Source: Ochrobactrum sp. RH2CCR150 (GTDB taxonomy: Bacteria; Pseudomonadota; Alphaproteobacteria; Rhizobiales; Rhizobiaceae). From it: a stretch of 64,000 nucleotides of DNA. The notes under the pieces were generated by a model. That model did not search any database. It was not told the origin of the DNA and worked only from the letters and a program-made list of their open reading frames with translations. Below are positions 32,827 through 41,363 of the stretch, one piece after another; position 1 is the stretch's first letter, and every line of letters starts with the position of its first letter. A program made the position numbers and the translations under genes. The stretch is taken from positions 706,908 through 770,907 of the forward strand of contig JACGXE010000002.1 in the NCBI GenBank assembly GCA_014138095.1. Reading direction: 5' to 3'.

Positions 32827-33266
32827 TGAGTAGAGACGCGAAAGTTGAACTCGACTGGGCGGATGGTACTTATACCTTCCGCCTTGGTTGGGGCGAATTG
32901 GAAGCGTTGCAGGAAGCTTGCGACGCTGGTCCTTGGATCATTTTGGAGCGACTCTTCACCAAACAGTGCCGGGTTGGCGATATAGCCCACGTTATCCGGC
33001 AGGGGCTGATTGGCGGAGGATTGGAGCCGACCGACGCCACGAAGCTTGTGCGAACCTACATCGAAAAGCGCCCTCCTGCCGAGAATATCGTCTTCGCGAC
33101 CATCATTCTGCAGGCGGGGATTCAAGGCGTGCCAGAGGAGCCGGTGGGGGAGCAAACGGCGGCAAATCAGACGGAGAGCAACTTGACAGTCTCCCAAACG
33201 GAAAAGTCAGATTTGCCGCGGTCTACGGCAACGGTGCGGCGCTCGGCTTCACGCCGCAAGAAGTAA
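32826..33266 (+). CDS. Tail assembly chaperone, GTA gp10 family
   Basis: The 146-residue protein matches the GTA gp10-type tail chaperone family: 'DWADGTYTFRLGWGELEALQEACDAGPW' and 'VIRQGLIGGGLEPTDATKLVRTYIE'. It should coat the tape measure protein during tail assembly. Its Ser/Arg/Lys-rich C-terminus overlaps the reading frame of the next ORF, which is in the -1 frame. Confidence 0.85.
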   Translation: MSRDAKVELDWADGTYTFRLGWGELEALQEACDAGPWIILERLFTKQCRVGDIAHVIRQGLIGGGLEPTDATKLVRTYIEKRPPAENIVFATIILQAGIQGVPEEPVGEQTAANQTESNLTVSQTEKSDLPRSTATVRRSASRRKK

Positions 33267-33271
33267 GACGA

Positions 33272-33403
33272 ATGTCCATGTGGCAGTTTATGGCTGCCGT
33301 TGACGGTTACGTCAAAGCCAACTCGACAGACGATGGCGGTCTGAGCCAGAAGGAAAAAGACGAGCTTTGGGAGTGGGTGAGCGAGGGTAGGGCGGGGTGC
33401 TAA
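33272..33403 (+). CDS. Second tail chaperone segment, separate or by frameshift
   Basis: From ATG 33272 this gives 43 residues (MSMWQFMAAVDGYVKANSTD...), as in small tail chaperones. The frame stays open upstream and reads 'AALGFTPQEVRR' immediately before the ATG, which also looks like chaperone sequence. A -1 shift from the gp10-like gene around 33193-33206 (CCCAAAC and GGAAAAG are nearby) could create a fused product, as for lambda G-T. No canonical in-frame slippery heptamer was found, so separate initiation is equally possible. Confidence 0.65.
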   Translation: MSMWQFMAAVDGYVKANSTDDGGLSQKEKDELWEWVSEGRAGC

Positions 33404-33588
33404 TAGCAACCCAACTGCGTTGCCTCGGCCTGCGCCTGTGCGCGCTCCGCTTCCAGCAATCTTGGGATGTTGGTCCGGCTAAGCAGTTGCTGGCATCTCA
33501 GTTCTTTGTTTGCCGGGTCAGATGCCTTATTGCTGGCGCAACTGCTTATAGCCAGCATGATGGTGCAAATAGTGACGATGGCTTTCAT
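33400..33588 (-). CDS. Small lipoprotein, antisense
   Basis: A 62-residue protein with a signal peptide (MKAIVTICTIMLAISSC) ending in a lipobox-type 'ISSC' at Cys17, so it should be lipid-anchored. GGAGGGG lies ahead of ATG 33588. It is the last gene of a leftward cassette with the two upstream genes. Phage lipoproteins of this size often block superinfection; that role is inferred. Confidence 0.7.
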   Translation of the reverse strand: MKAIVTICTIMLAISSCASNKASDPANKELRCQQLLSRTNIPRLLEAERAQAQAEATQLGCY

Positions 33589-33613
33589 GTGTGTCCCCTC
33601 CTCGGTCAATTTT

Positions 33614-33922
33614 CTAAGTTAATGGGTTAAAACCCGCACGCGCAATGGTGTTTTCTTCCGCTCGGATCGCGTCAGCTTTTTGATAGATTCGGGTTCTTAG
33701 AGCATCGAACAATCTGCCATCTTGCTCATATATGATGATGTCATTGAGCGTTCCCATGCCGCCATAGCAGTGCAGGATCCGTATCACGCCGTGAAAGTCA
33801 GAAAGTCTAATTTCTGAAGCGCCTTTTTCGAGCACACTTGCCCATCCGTGAACATTATGGGTACGCAATATTGCAACGATCTTATCTACATCGGAGCAAA
33901 GAGTTGCTAAGTCCGGGTGCAT
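33614..33922 (-). CDS. Hypothetical protein resembling DUF6966
   Basis: A 102-residue protein with 'NVHGWASVLEKGASEIRLSD' and 'ILHCYGGMGTLNDIII' , a pattern like DUF6966 (…WA…GGMGSxND…). No catalytic role is known. It is the middle gene of a leftward cassette between the tail chaperone and tape measure genes. A good alternative is an immunity-like small soluble protein. Confidence 0.6.
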   Translation of the reverse strand: MHPDLATLCSDVDKIVAILRTHNVHGWASVLEKGASEIRLSDFHGVIRILHCYGGMGTLNDIIIYEQDGRLFDALRTRIYQKADAIRAEENTIARAGFNPLT

Positions 33923-33936
33923 CGCAAATTCTTTCG

Positions 33937-34233
33937 CTATAACGTCGGTTCCTTCACGCGAGATCCTGATCTAGCGCCGTCCGCCCCCGTGGCAAAGCCT
34001 TCGAAATCACGACCGATAGTAATCAGCGGCAGCGAAGCCAGTGATGCGAAACCGCCAATGATTAGCAGCGCATACGACATGACCATACTTTGACTGTAAT
34101 AGCCGCCAAATTGCACGTTCTTCGCGACCCTCGCGAGCAGATCCCAGTAGCCATACGCGGACACCAAGGGGCCGGCAAACAGGAACGCGATTCCTAACCA
34201 GCCCAACCCATTAAATCTCTGTTCTATTTTCAT
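33937..34233 (-). CDS. Two-pass membrane protein, antisense
   Basis: A 98-residue protein with two membrane segments (about 12-32 and 50-72) and a polar C-terminus. ATG 34233 was taken because the longer frame starts inside the tape measure ATG region. Its start lies only 12 bp from the tape measure start, so promoters of the two must overlap. It heads a cassette with a soluble protein and a lipoprotein. Confidence 0.6.
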   Translation of the reverse strand: MKIEQRFNGLGWLGIAFLFAGPLVSAYGYWDLLARVAKNVQFGGYYSQSMVMSYALLIIGGFASLASLPLITIGRDFEGFATGADGARSGSRVKEPTL

Positions 34234-34245
34234 AGGTGCCCCATC

Positions 34246-36663
34246 ATGGCCACTAACCTTGAATCCCTTGTCGTTCAATTTTCAGCCGATTTCAAGCGGT
34301 TGGAGAACGCGATCAATCGGCAGCGTGGGCAATTCACGCGCCAGATGGGCCAGATGGAGAAGTCAGCAAACGCAAGCGTGCAGCGCATAAATGCGGCGCT
34401 TGGAAACATCGGCAAGGGCACGATGCAAGACCTCGCTGCTCCCCTAACCGGCATTACTGCCGCATTGGGCACGCGCGAGTTGATGCAATATGCGGATGCT
34501 TGGACGCAGGCTGGAAACCTCATTCGTTCGTCAGCGACGGCAGCTGGTGTTGGCGCACGTTCGCTGAATGAGTTGAAGGGCGGTGCGAACGAAGCTCGGA
34601 CAAGTCTCGAAGCCTATACTGACCTATATGCTCGGCTGATCAGATCGGCCTCCGCCGTAGCCAAGTCGGAAGACGAGATTGCTTTGGCAACGTCGCTTGT
34701 CTCGAAAGCCTTTAAGGCTGGCGGTGCGTCCGCACAGGAACAAGCTGCTGGCATTCTCCAGCTCGGGCAAGCTTTGGGTTCTGGCGTGTTGCAGGGCGAT
34801 GAACTCCGGTCGTTGCGTGAAAACGCTCCGGTCATTGCGAAGGCAATTGCTGACGAGTTTAAGACCACGATCGCAGGCTTGAAGCAGCTTGGCGCCGATG
34901 GGAAACTGACGTCCGATCGCGTGTTCAAGGCTATCCTGAATGCACAAAAGGGCATTGAGGCTCAGTTCAAGGCCACCAACGCGACTATTGCCGACGCCTT
35001 CACGCAGATTAATAACGAGTTTACCGCTTATATCGGCAATGCCGATAAGTCAGCTGGCGCGAGTAGGCAGATGGTTCAGGCGCTGCAGTATGTTGCTGAT
35101 AACTTCAAAGAAATAGCCGACGTTGTTGCAGCCTTTGCGACCGTGCTGATTACCACGTTCACGGGGCGGGCAATCGCTGGCGTAGTCGTCGGACTTGGCC
35201 AGGCCGTTGTTGCATTGGGCTCGTTCCTGACCGCACTCCGCACAGGTACGAGTGTAGTTGCCGCCTTCAGTGCATCGCTTGGACCAATAGGCCTCTTGGC
35301 CGGGGCTGCGGCAGGTGCCGTCTATTTGCTCTACAACAATATGTCGTCTGGCGACCGTGCTGCGAAATCATTCAGCGATGCTGTCGACGAAAACAAGGTT
35401 GCGCTGGAAAATGCTGCTTCAGCTTCTCGTCAGTATCAGACTGAACTGACGAAGCAGATTAGTCTGCAGCTTGAAGCAGCCAAGGCGGCGTACACGCAGG
35501 CAAGCGCAGACGCCGACGCCGCCGACGAAAGAGCCAAAACATTCTATAGAATGACGGGTTTGAAATTCGAGCCGTTTGAATATGCCGCTGAAAGCGCTGG
35601 CAACAATGCTATCGCATTAGCCGGCGCGGTCGATAAGCTCGAAGTTCAGCAGAAGCGTGCCGAAAAGATCCTCGCCTCAACTCCATCAGGCTACGGCGGC
35701 GGTATCGCGACTACACCAGACGACAAGAAGAAGGGCCGCACGAAGAAGACACCCGCCGAGCGGTTTGACGATAACATGCAGCGCGTCACCGACCGCACAT
35801 CGGCTCTTGTCGCGGAGACTGAAGCGCAGCGTCAGATCAACCCGTTGATTAATGACTATGGCTTTGCCATGGAAAAGGCGCGCACAGAGCAGGAACTGCT
35901 GAACGCTGCCCAGAAGGCGGGCGTTGCGCTCACTCCTGAGCTGCGAGCGCAGATTGCCCAGACCGCCGATCAGTGGGCACTTGCGAGTGCGGAGGCTAAT
36001 AAGCTTGCCGAGGCGCAGAACCGCATTCGGGAAAACGCCGAAGACATGGCGGCCTTTCAGAAAGAATGGGTTGGAGGGATTGCCAGCGATCTTTTGAACG
36101 GCGCTGACGCAGCGGAAATATTTGCCAACTCCCTCGGACGCATCGCAGACAAGTTTATCGAGATCGGCCTTGCGAACATTTTCGATACCGATAAAGGCGG
36201 ATTCAATCTGTTTGGCGCATTGGGTGGCGTATTCCGTAAGAACGGCGGCCCGGTAAAGCGTGCTGGCGGCGGTATCGTTCGTGGTCCTGGCGGGCCGCGT
36301 GGCGATAAAATTCCGGCGATGCTGAGCGACGAGGAATTCGTCGTCAATGCGGCGGCTACAAAGCGCAATCGTGCCTTGCTGGAGGCCATTAACAGCGGCA
36401 GCGTTATTGGGCTTAAGGATGGCGGCTCACCTTTGCGCGCCCCATCCATGCCGATCCTGCGGTCATCTGTTGCGACGCAGCAAGCGCAATCCGGCATTGC
36501 CGACGTTCGTGTCTTTGTGGATCGCGACGGCAACTGGCAGGCCGAGGTCGAACGCATCTCGCAGCGGAACGTGAAACAGGGGCTCACTGCTTTTGACAAA
36601 ACAGGCGCCATGCGAACTGCACGCGATCTACGGCAAGTCAATTCAAGGGGGCTGGCAAGGTAA
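34246..36663 (+). CDS. Tape measure protein
   Basis: An 805-residue tail tape measure. The N-terminal tape-measure domain (about 60-260: 'LMQYADAWTQAGNLIRSSA', 'GEDELRSLRENAPVIAKAIAD'-like) is followed by a hydrophobic stretch (about 290-370), coiled coils and a C-terminal Gly-rich part ('GGGIVRGPGGPRGDKIPAML'). Its length sets tail length; about 805 residues would suggest a tail of roughly 120 nm by the usual rule of about 0.15 nm per residue (inference). Confidence 0.93.
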   Translation: MATNLESLVVQFSADFKRLENAINRQRGQFTRQMGQMEKSANASVQRINAALGNIGKGTMQDLAAPLTGITAALGTRELMQYADAWTQAGNLIRSSATAAGVGARSLNELKGGANEARTSLEAYTDLYARLIRSASAVAKSEDEIALATSLVSKAFKAGGASAQEQAAGILQLGQALGSGVLQGDELRSLRENAPVIAKAIADEFKTTIAGLKQLGADGKLTSDRVFKAILNAQKGIEAQFKATNATIADAFTQINNEFTAYIGNADKSAGASRQMVQALQYVADNFKEIADVVAAFATVLITTFTGRAIAGVVVGLGQAVVALGSFLTALRTGTSVVAAFSASLGPIGLLAGAAAGAVYLLYNNMSSGDRAAKSFSDAVDENKVALENAASASRQYQTELTKQISLQLEAAKAAYTQASADADAADERAKTFYRMTGLKFEPFEYAAESAGNNAIALAGAVDKLEVQQKRAEKILASTPSGYGGGIATTPDDKKKGRTKKTPAERFDDNMQRVTDRTSALVAETEAQRQINPLINDYGFAMEKARTEQELLNAAQKAGVALTPELRAQIAQTADQWALASAEANKLAEAQNRIRENAEDMAAFQKEWVGGIASDLLNGADAAEIFANSLGRIADKFIEIGLANIFDTDKGGFNLFGALGGVFRKNGGPVKRAGGGIVRGPGGPRGDKIPAMLSDEEFVVNAAATKRNRALLEAINSGSVIGLKDGGSPLRAPSMPILRSSVATQQAQSGIADVRVFVDRDGNWQAEVERISQRNVKQGLTAFDKTGAMRTARDLRQVNSRGLAR

Positions 36664-37274
36664 TGGCTGAACTTCTTCCGACTGGCCTTCGATATCAGCC
36701 GACTTTCCCGGTCCTGAATCGCCCGGTTTCCATGTCTCAGTACGGGGACCGGGCGATTTCAGCGATTGAGAACGGCGATCCTTTCTGGACTTGGACGGCC
36801 AAGATTACAGCGTTGACGAATGCCAAGCGCAATTTGCTCGAGGCGTTCATCGATCGCTGCCGCGGCGGTCAGGTTACGGTGCACTACACCCCAAAACACG
36901 TTTGCATTCCGCAAGCTTATTGGGGTGACGCTAATAATCCGGCAATCACCGGCACCGCTACGCTGGCTGCGATCAACGGCAACTCGCTCACCTTAAATGG
37001 CGCGGTGGTCGGATTGAAACTGAAGGAAGGCGATTTGGTCGGGTTTACGGTCGGCGATTACAACTTCATCGCCCGCATCGTTGCTGATGCCACAGCAGCC
37101 AGCACGAGCGTGCAGGTGAAGATCGAGCCGTTTTTGCCGTCCTACATCACAGCGGGCGCGGCAGTTCGCTTCAAGAGCCCGGTGATGAACATGCGGCTAA
37201 TGCCGAAGACGTGGGAAATTGGCGACGGCAAGTTTCCCGATGCGTCGTTTCAGTTGATTGAGGTGCCGAAGTAG
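36663..37274 (+). CDS. Distal tail protein (GTA gp12 position)
   Basis: A 203-residue protein starting on the last base of the tape measure gene. It contains 'DPFWTWTAKITALTNAKRNLLEAFIDRCRGG' and a C-terminal 'WEIGDGKFPDASFQLIEV', the pattern of phage distal-tail-like proteins. It probably forms the ring that joins the tube to the tip. Assignment rests on position and overall pattern. Confidence 0.7.
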   Translation: MAELLPTGLRYQPTFPVLNRPVSMSQYGDRAISAIENGDPFWTWTAKITALTNAKRNLLEAFIDRCRGGQVTVHYTPKHVCIPQAYWGDANNPAITGTATLAAINGNSLTLNGAVVGLKLKEGDLVGFTVGDYNFIARIVADATAASTSVQVKIEPFLPSYITAGAAVRFKSPVMNMRLMPKTWEIGDGKFPDASFQLIEVPK

Positions 37275-37280
37275 GCTTGC

Positions 37281-37514
37281 CTACCGTTGGCGCCGAGCGC
37301 GAATAGCACGAACCCAGGTGTTGTTGAACATAATGGCGCCTATGACCAATGCGACGGCGCCAAGGGTGATCATGCCGAAAGCTACGCCTTGGTCTCCGAA
37401 CTGCTGATATAACCAGCCCGTTTTTTCTACTGCTTGGGCTGGATTTCCAAGGCGAAGAACACCTTGGATCAAGGCACCAAAACCGACAATCAACATGCAA
37501 ACACTTCTAATCAT
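37281..37514 (-). CDS. Small two-pass membrane protein, antisense
   Basis: A 77-residue protein with two hydrophobic segments (about 5-22 and 43-65) and an Arg-rich end. It lies convergent to the distal tail gene with a 6-bp gap. It is one of several antisense genes in the late operon; function unknown. Confidence 0.55.
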   Translation of the reverse strand: MIRSVCMLIVGFGALIQGVLRLGNPAQAVEKTGWLYQQFGDQGVAFGMITLGAVALVIGAIMFNNTWVRAIRARRQR

Positions 37515-37575
37515 GCCGGCCAGATATCAGCTGGGCGCGGTTCAATCCACCCTTTCGATGATTTGGCGGTAACTA

Positions 37576-38142
37576 ATGGCCTTCCCAGCACGTCTACAGC
37601 AATTGCTCGACGAGGGCAGGGGCAAGATTGCCTCAGCCGTCAAAGTCGAATTTGGCACCGGCACTTATGGCTTTTTCTCCGGAAAGGGAAGCGTGAGCTA
37701 TGCTGGACTCACGTACAACGGCAACACCATCATCGACATCGACGAACCGATGTATGCGCTCGGCACCGCAGCCCAGCCAGTGACGATGCGCCTGCCTGCC
37801 GCTGCTGATTTCGGGCTTACGCCAGACAAGCTGAAGCTGATTGAGCAGGAAGACTACAAGAACCGTCCTGTCACGTTCTACGACTTCTATTTCGACCCGG
37901 ACACAAGCGCTTTCCTTCACGCCGAGCCGACCTGGTACGGCTATGTCGATACTATCGACCACCGCGAGGAAGGCGACAATGTTTGGCTGGAAGGCAATAT
38001 CGAGACCGGTGCAGTCGATAATTTCCGCGAAGGCTATCGTTACGCCTCGCATGAGGATCAGCAGCTTGTTTCGCTAAGCGACATGCTTTTCGAGTATGCA
38101 GCGAGGATCAAGAATGAATTCTTCAAAATCAAATTCGGCTAG
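37576..38142 (+). CDS. Tail hub-like protein, DUF2163 type
   Basis: The 188-residue protein has the 'YNGNTIIDIDEPMYALGTAAQPVTMRL' and 'YGYVDTIDHREEGDNVWLEGNIE' patterns of DUF2163-like (GTA gp13) tail-tip proteins, ending in 'SLSDMLFEYAARIKNEFFKI'. It sits between the distal tail protein and the peptidase-like protein in GTA order. Confidence 0.7.
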   Translation: MAFPARLQQLLDEGRGKIASAVKVEFGTGTYGFFSGKGSVSYAGLTYNGNTIIDIDEPMYALGTAAQPVTMRLPAAADFGLTPDKLKLIEQEDYKNRPVTFYDFYFDPDTSAFLHAEPTWYGYVDTIDHREEGDNVWLEGNIETGAVDNFREGYRYASHEDQQLVSLSDMLFEYAARIKNEFFKIKFG

Positions 38143-38551
38143 GATCTCGGGTTGGGATCGGGCGCTGGAAGATATTGCGACGGCCCACGTATCCATCACT
38201 CCTGAATGGGGCGTCTCGGACTGCCTAATGACGGCGGCGGATGCGATCGAAGCGGTTATCGGTGAAAACCCGCTCGCCGAGTTTCGCGGCAAATACAAAA
38301 CCGAAGTCGGCGCCGCTCGCAAGATGCGCGCCAATGGCTGCGAGAACGTCAAGGACGTATTCGAGAACTACCTCCAGCTTGAGCCCGTCAATAGACTCTT
38401 TGCCCGCCGGGGTGATGTCGGCGTGATGGTGATCAATGACGAATACGTCGCCGGGTTCATTTGCGGCTCTGGCTTTGCGGTCAAACAGCCGCATGGGCTT
38501 TCATTCTTTCCCGTGACCGAAATCGAGCAGGCCTACAGGGTCGGAGAATGA
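38114..38551 (+). CDS. NlpC/P60-like tail protein (DUF6950 type)
   Basis: A 145-residue protein overlapping the previous gene by 29 bp. 'EWGVSDCLMTAADAIEAVIG' places a Cys at the start of a helix as in papain-like cell-wall peptidases, and 'RRGDVGVMVI' matches the following strand. The general-base His is not obvious, so activity is uncertain. In GTA and related phages this slot holds the cell-wall hydrolase. Confidence 0.7.
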   Translation: MNSSKSNSARISGWDRALEDIATAHVSITPEWGVSDCLMTAADAIEAVIGENPLAEFRGKYKTEVGAARKMRANGCENVKDVFENYLQLEPVNRLFARRGDVGVMVINDEYVAGFICGSGFAVKQPHGLSFFPVTEIEQAYRVGE

Positions 38552-38554
38552 ACC

Positions 38555-38680
38555 GTGGAAATCATTAAATCGAGATTATTGATTTTGGTTGGCTGTGGTG
38601 AAGACGCAAAATTTCTGATCTTCACAAATCCCAATGACTGCGAGCGTGAGTATCTCCGCCTCAAACGCCAGCTGAAATAG
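38555..38680 (+). CDS. Possible 41-residue small protein, GTG start
   Basis: A short frame with GTG at 38555, 4 bp after the previous stop, and GGAG upstream. It encodes VEIIKSRLLILVGCGEDAKF... No family. It fills the gap before a terminator. Confidence 0.4.
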   Translation: MEIIKSRLLILVGCGEDAKFLIFTNPNDCEREYLRLKRQLK

Positions 38681-38710
38681 CCAGCACCACCACTACAATC
38701 AGCGCCTTTG

Positions 38711-38738
38711 AAGGTCCGTCAGCAGCGGGCCTTTTTTT
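38711..38738 (+). terminator. Terminator before tail-tip gene
   Basis: AAGGTCCG-TCAGCAG-CGGGCCTT followed by a run of T. An 8-bp stem with one G-T pair. Confidence 0.85.
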
Positions 38739-38762
38739 GTTGCGCCTGCATGAGGCCGCCGC

Positions 38763-41363
38763 ATGCCATTTTTAGCGCCTATCTTCACCGCTATCGGCGG
38801 CATCGTGTCGAGCGTGGCCGCATGGGCCGCTGCCAGTCCGATCCTTGCCGGTATCGCTCAAACAGCCTTCGGCATTGCGCTTAAATATGCCGTCAACGCG
38901 TTATTCCCTCCCAAGACGCAGAGCCGAGCTTCTGAGCTGGAAACCCAATATGGGGCGAATATCCCGCGTTCGGTTATTCTCGGCACGTGCGCGACCGAAG
39001 GCCATCATATTTATCGCAACAGCTACGGTAGCGGCGGCAGGCTCATTCAAGATGTGTTCGTGCTGTCGAGCTTCCGCATCACGTCTGTGCCTCGTGTTCG
39101 CTACAACGGTGAGTGGCGCACGCTTATCGCGCAAGATGCCGACGGCTATTGGTTTGTGCCGAATGAGGGTACGAGTGGCGACGATCACGATAATGTCCGC
39201 GTCAAGTTCTTCTACGGCACGATGGATCAGCCGGCCGAGCCGACACTGATCAATAATGCCCGCCCTGCTGGACGCTGGACTGTGAACCATCGTGGCGCAG
39301 GCGTTGCCTATGCCATCGTGTTTTCGGAGCTTCGCAAGAATGGCGATGGCCTGACCTCGCCCGCAAAGCTGTTATTCGAAGTCGTCGGCGCGCCGCTCTA
39401 TGACTGGCGCAAAGACACCACTATGGGCGGTGCGGGCGCTCATCGCTGGGACGATCAGAGCACTTGGGAGTATTCCGACAATCCCGTTGTGCAGATATAC
39501 AACCTGGAGCGCGGTTTCTTCAACGGCACTCAGCGCATGGTCGGCAAGGCTGTTCGTGCAAGTCGCCTGCCATTGGCTGAATACACCCAGGCGGCGAATA
39601 TCTGCGACGAAGGCATGTCGGACGGTTCGAAACGCTATCGCGCCCACGCGATTGCCAAGGACGGTCCCGGCGCCAACCACGACGCCAATCTGACGCCGAT
39701 ACTCGAAGCCATGTGCGGCTCGTGGGTGGAGCGTGTTGACGGCGAATTCCCGATTGCGGGCGCTCCGCAGGCCATCGTTGCAACCATCACCGACGCAGAC
39801 ATCAAGCGTGGCGCACCGCTTCGCTTCAGCGCGAAACGCAAGCGCACCGAGCTAATCAACACGGTCGCCGCCTCGTATGTATCGCCAGATGACTTCTATG
39901 AAACGAAGGACGCCGCAACCCGTATCGATGCCGGTGCACTGGCTGAAGATCGCGAAACGCTTGCCAGCGCCATTCCCTATGCAGCCGTCACTGACGTGCG
40001 GCAGGTAGACAGGCTGGCAGACATCGCAATCCGCGGGGCGCGCTATCAGGCATCAGCGGAAATCGTCGTCCATCCGAAGTTCCTTGATACGATCAAGGAA
40101 GGCCGGTGGGTTCGCTGGAACAGTAAGAAGTATGGCGACCGCACATTTCAGGTTCTGACGCGCCAGCTTGGCGGGATCAATACCGATGGCGCTCGCGATA
40201 TCTCGCTGTCTTTGCAGCAGATCAGCAATGGTGTGTTTGATCCGACAGCCTACGAAACCAACCCGCCAAACATCATCGTTATTCCACCACCGCAATATCT
40301 GGCCGAAGTGCAAAACTTCTTCGCCATTCCAATTGTTGTTGTTGCAGATGGACAAGGCGAACTGCCCGGTGTGCGGCTAATCTGGGATCCGATTGATGAT
40401 ATCTCGGTCGTCGGCGTCGATATCGAATATTGGCCAGCGAACGACCCGTCGCAGGTGTTTACCAAGTTCGTGACTTGGGACGTAATCAACGTTCCAATAG
40501 TTGAAGGCCTGACCTCGCTGACTGACTGGTTTGTCCGGACCCGCTTGCGCGTGGACAATGGCCGGTCGGTGGCTTGGTCAACGGAAACGCCGTTCACAAC
40601 CCTCAAGGCGGCAGGCGATGATAGCCCAGTCGATTATGAGCGCCTCGACGGTGACGTGAAGGGCCTCATCAACTGGATGACGGATGACCGGCGCGAGATT
40701 ATTCGGCAAGCGCAGGAAAACGCCACCAAAACCGCTGACGGAATGCTGGCCGGTTATGCAGATAGTCGATCGCTTCGCCGCGAGATTGCCAGCACCTACG
40801 GCAAGGCAAAGGCATCGTGGTCGGAAGATATCTATGTCGCGACCGGGCCGAACAGCGCCATCGTGCAGCAGCTGACACAGCTGAACGCCGAGCTTGACGA
40901 TAAGGCTGACGCCAGCGTGGTGACACTTCTGTCTACGCGAGTGGATAATGTCGAGGGTCAATACACAGCTGTCGCAGATGCGATCACTGACGTGAACGCG
41001 TCGGTCGATGGAACGGTGGCAAACTCCGGCTGGCGCATGACATCGACGGTTAGCGGTGGGGGCACATCGGCCAGAATATCGGCCTACGCTCGCATCAACA
41101 CAGGCGACACTTGGAAACAGGCGGGCTGGTTTATCAACGTCACCCCGACGGGAAGTCAGTTTATCGTCGTGTCCAACCAGTTTGCCATTGCCGATCCGAA
41201 CAATAACGGCACCTTCACCTATCCATTCGTTGTGCAGAACGGGCAGGTCTACATTCAAAACGCCCGTCTCGGAACGCTTTATTTCGACGTGCTTCAGTCC
41301 AACAACGGCAAGATGATCATGCGCGGTTATGACAACTTGGCCGATCTGCGGATATTCACATGA
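38763..41363 (+). CDS. Tail tip / host-specificity protein (J-like)
   Basis: An 866-residue protein with an N-terminal hydrophobic segment (about 1-45), a central tip-attachment region ('YNLERGFFNGTQRMVGKAV', 'AMCGSWVERVDGEFPI'), a fibronectin-like part and a C-terminal helical region typical of DUF1983 ('LNAELDDKADASVVTLLSTRVDNVEGQ'). It is the central tail fibre hub contacting the host surface. Confidence 0.85.
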   Translation: MPFLAPIFTAIGGIVSSVAAWAAASPILAGIAQTAFGIALKYAVNALFPPKTQSRASELETQYGANIPRSVILGTCATEGHHIYRNSYGSGGRLIQDVFVLSSFRITSVPRVRYNGEWRTLIAQDADGYWFVPNEGTSGDDHDNVRVKFFYGTMDQPAEPTLINNARPAGRWTVNHRGAGVAYAIVFSELRKNGDGLTSPAKLLFEVVGAPLYDWRKDTTMGGAGAHRWDDQSTWEYSDNPVVQIYNLERGFFNGTQRMVGKAVRASRLPLAEYTQAANICDEGMSDGSKRYRAHAIAKDGPGANHDANLTPILEAMCGSWVERVDGEFPIAGAPQAIVATITDADIKRGAPLRFSAKRKRTELINTVAASYVSPDDFYETKDAATRIDAGALAEDRETLASAIPYAAVTDVRQVDRLADIAIRGARYQASAEIVVHPKFLDTIKEGRWVRWNSKKYGDRTFQVLTRQLGGINTDGARDISLSLQQISNGVFDPTAYETNPPNIIVIPPPQYLAEVQNFFAIPIVVVADGQGELPGVRLIWDPIDDISVVGVDIEYWPANDPSQVFTKFVTWDVINVPIVEGLTSLTDWFVRTRLRVDNGRSVAWSTETPFTTLKAAGDDSPVDYERLDGDVKGLINWMTDDRREIIRQAQENATKTADGMLAGYADSRSLRREIASTYGKAKASWSEDIYVATGPNSAIVQQLTQLNAELDDKADASVVTLLSTRVDNVEGQYTAVADAITDVNASVDGTVANSGWRMTSTVSGGGTSARISAYARINTGDTWKQAGWFINVTPTGSQFIVVSNQFAIADPNNNGTFTYPFVVQNGQVYIQNARLGTLYFDVLQSNNGKMIMRGYDNLADLRIFT

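Noticed and set aside
33193..33206. Canonical -1 slippery heptamer for the tail chaperone
   Set aside because: CCCAAAC is in the wrong register and GGAAAAG does not permit proper P-site re-pairing, so I do not call a frameshift site.
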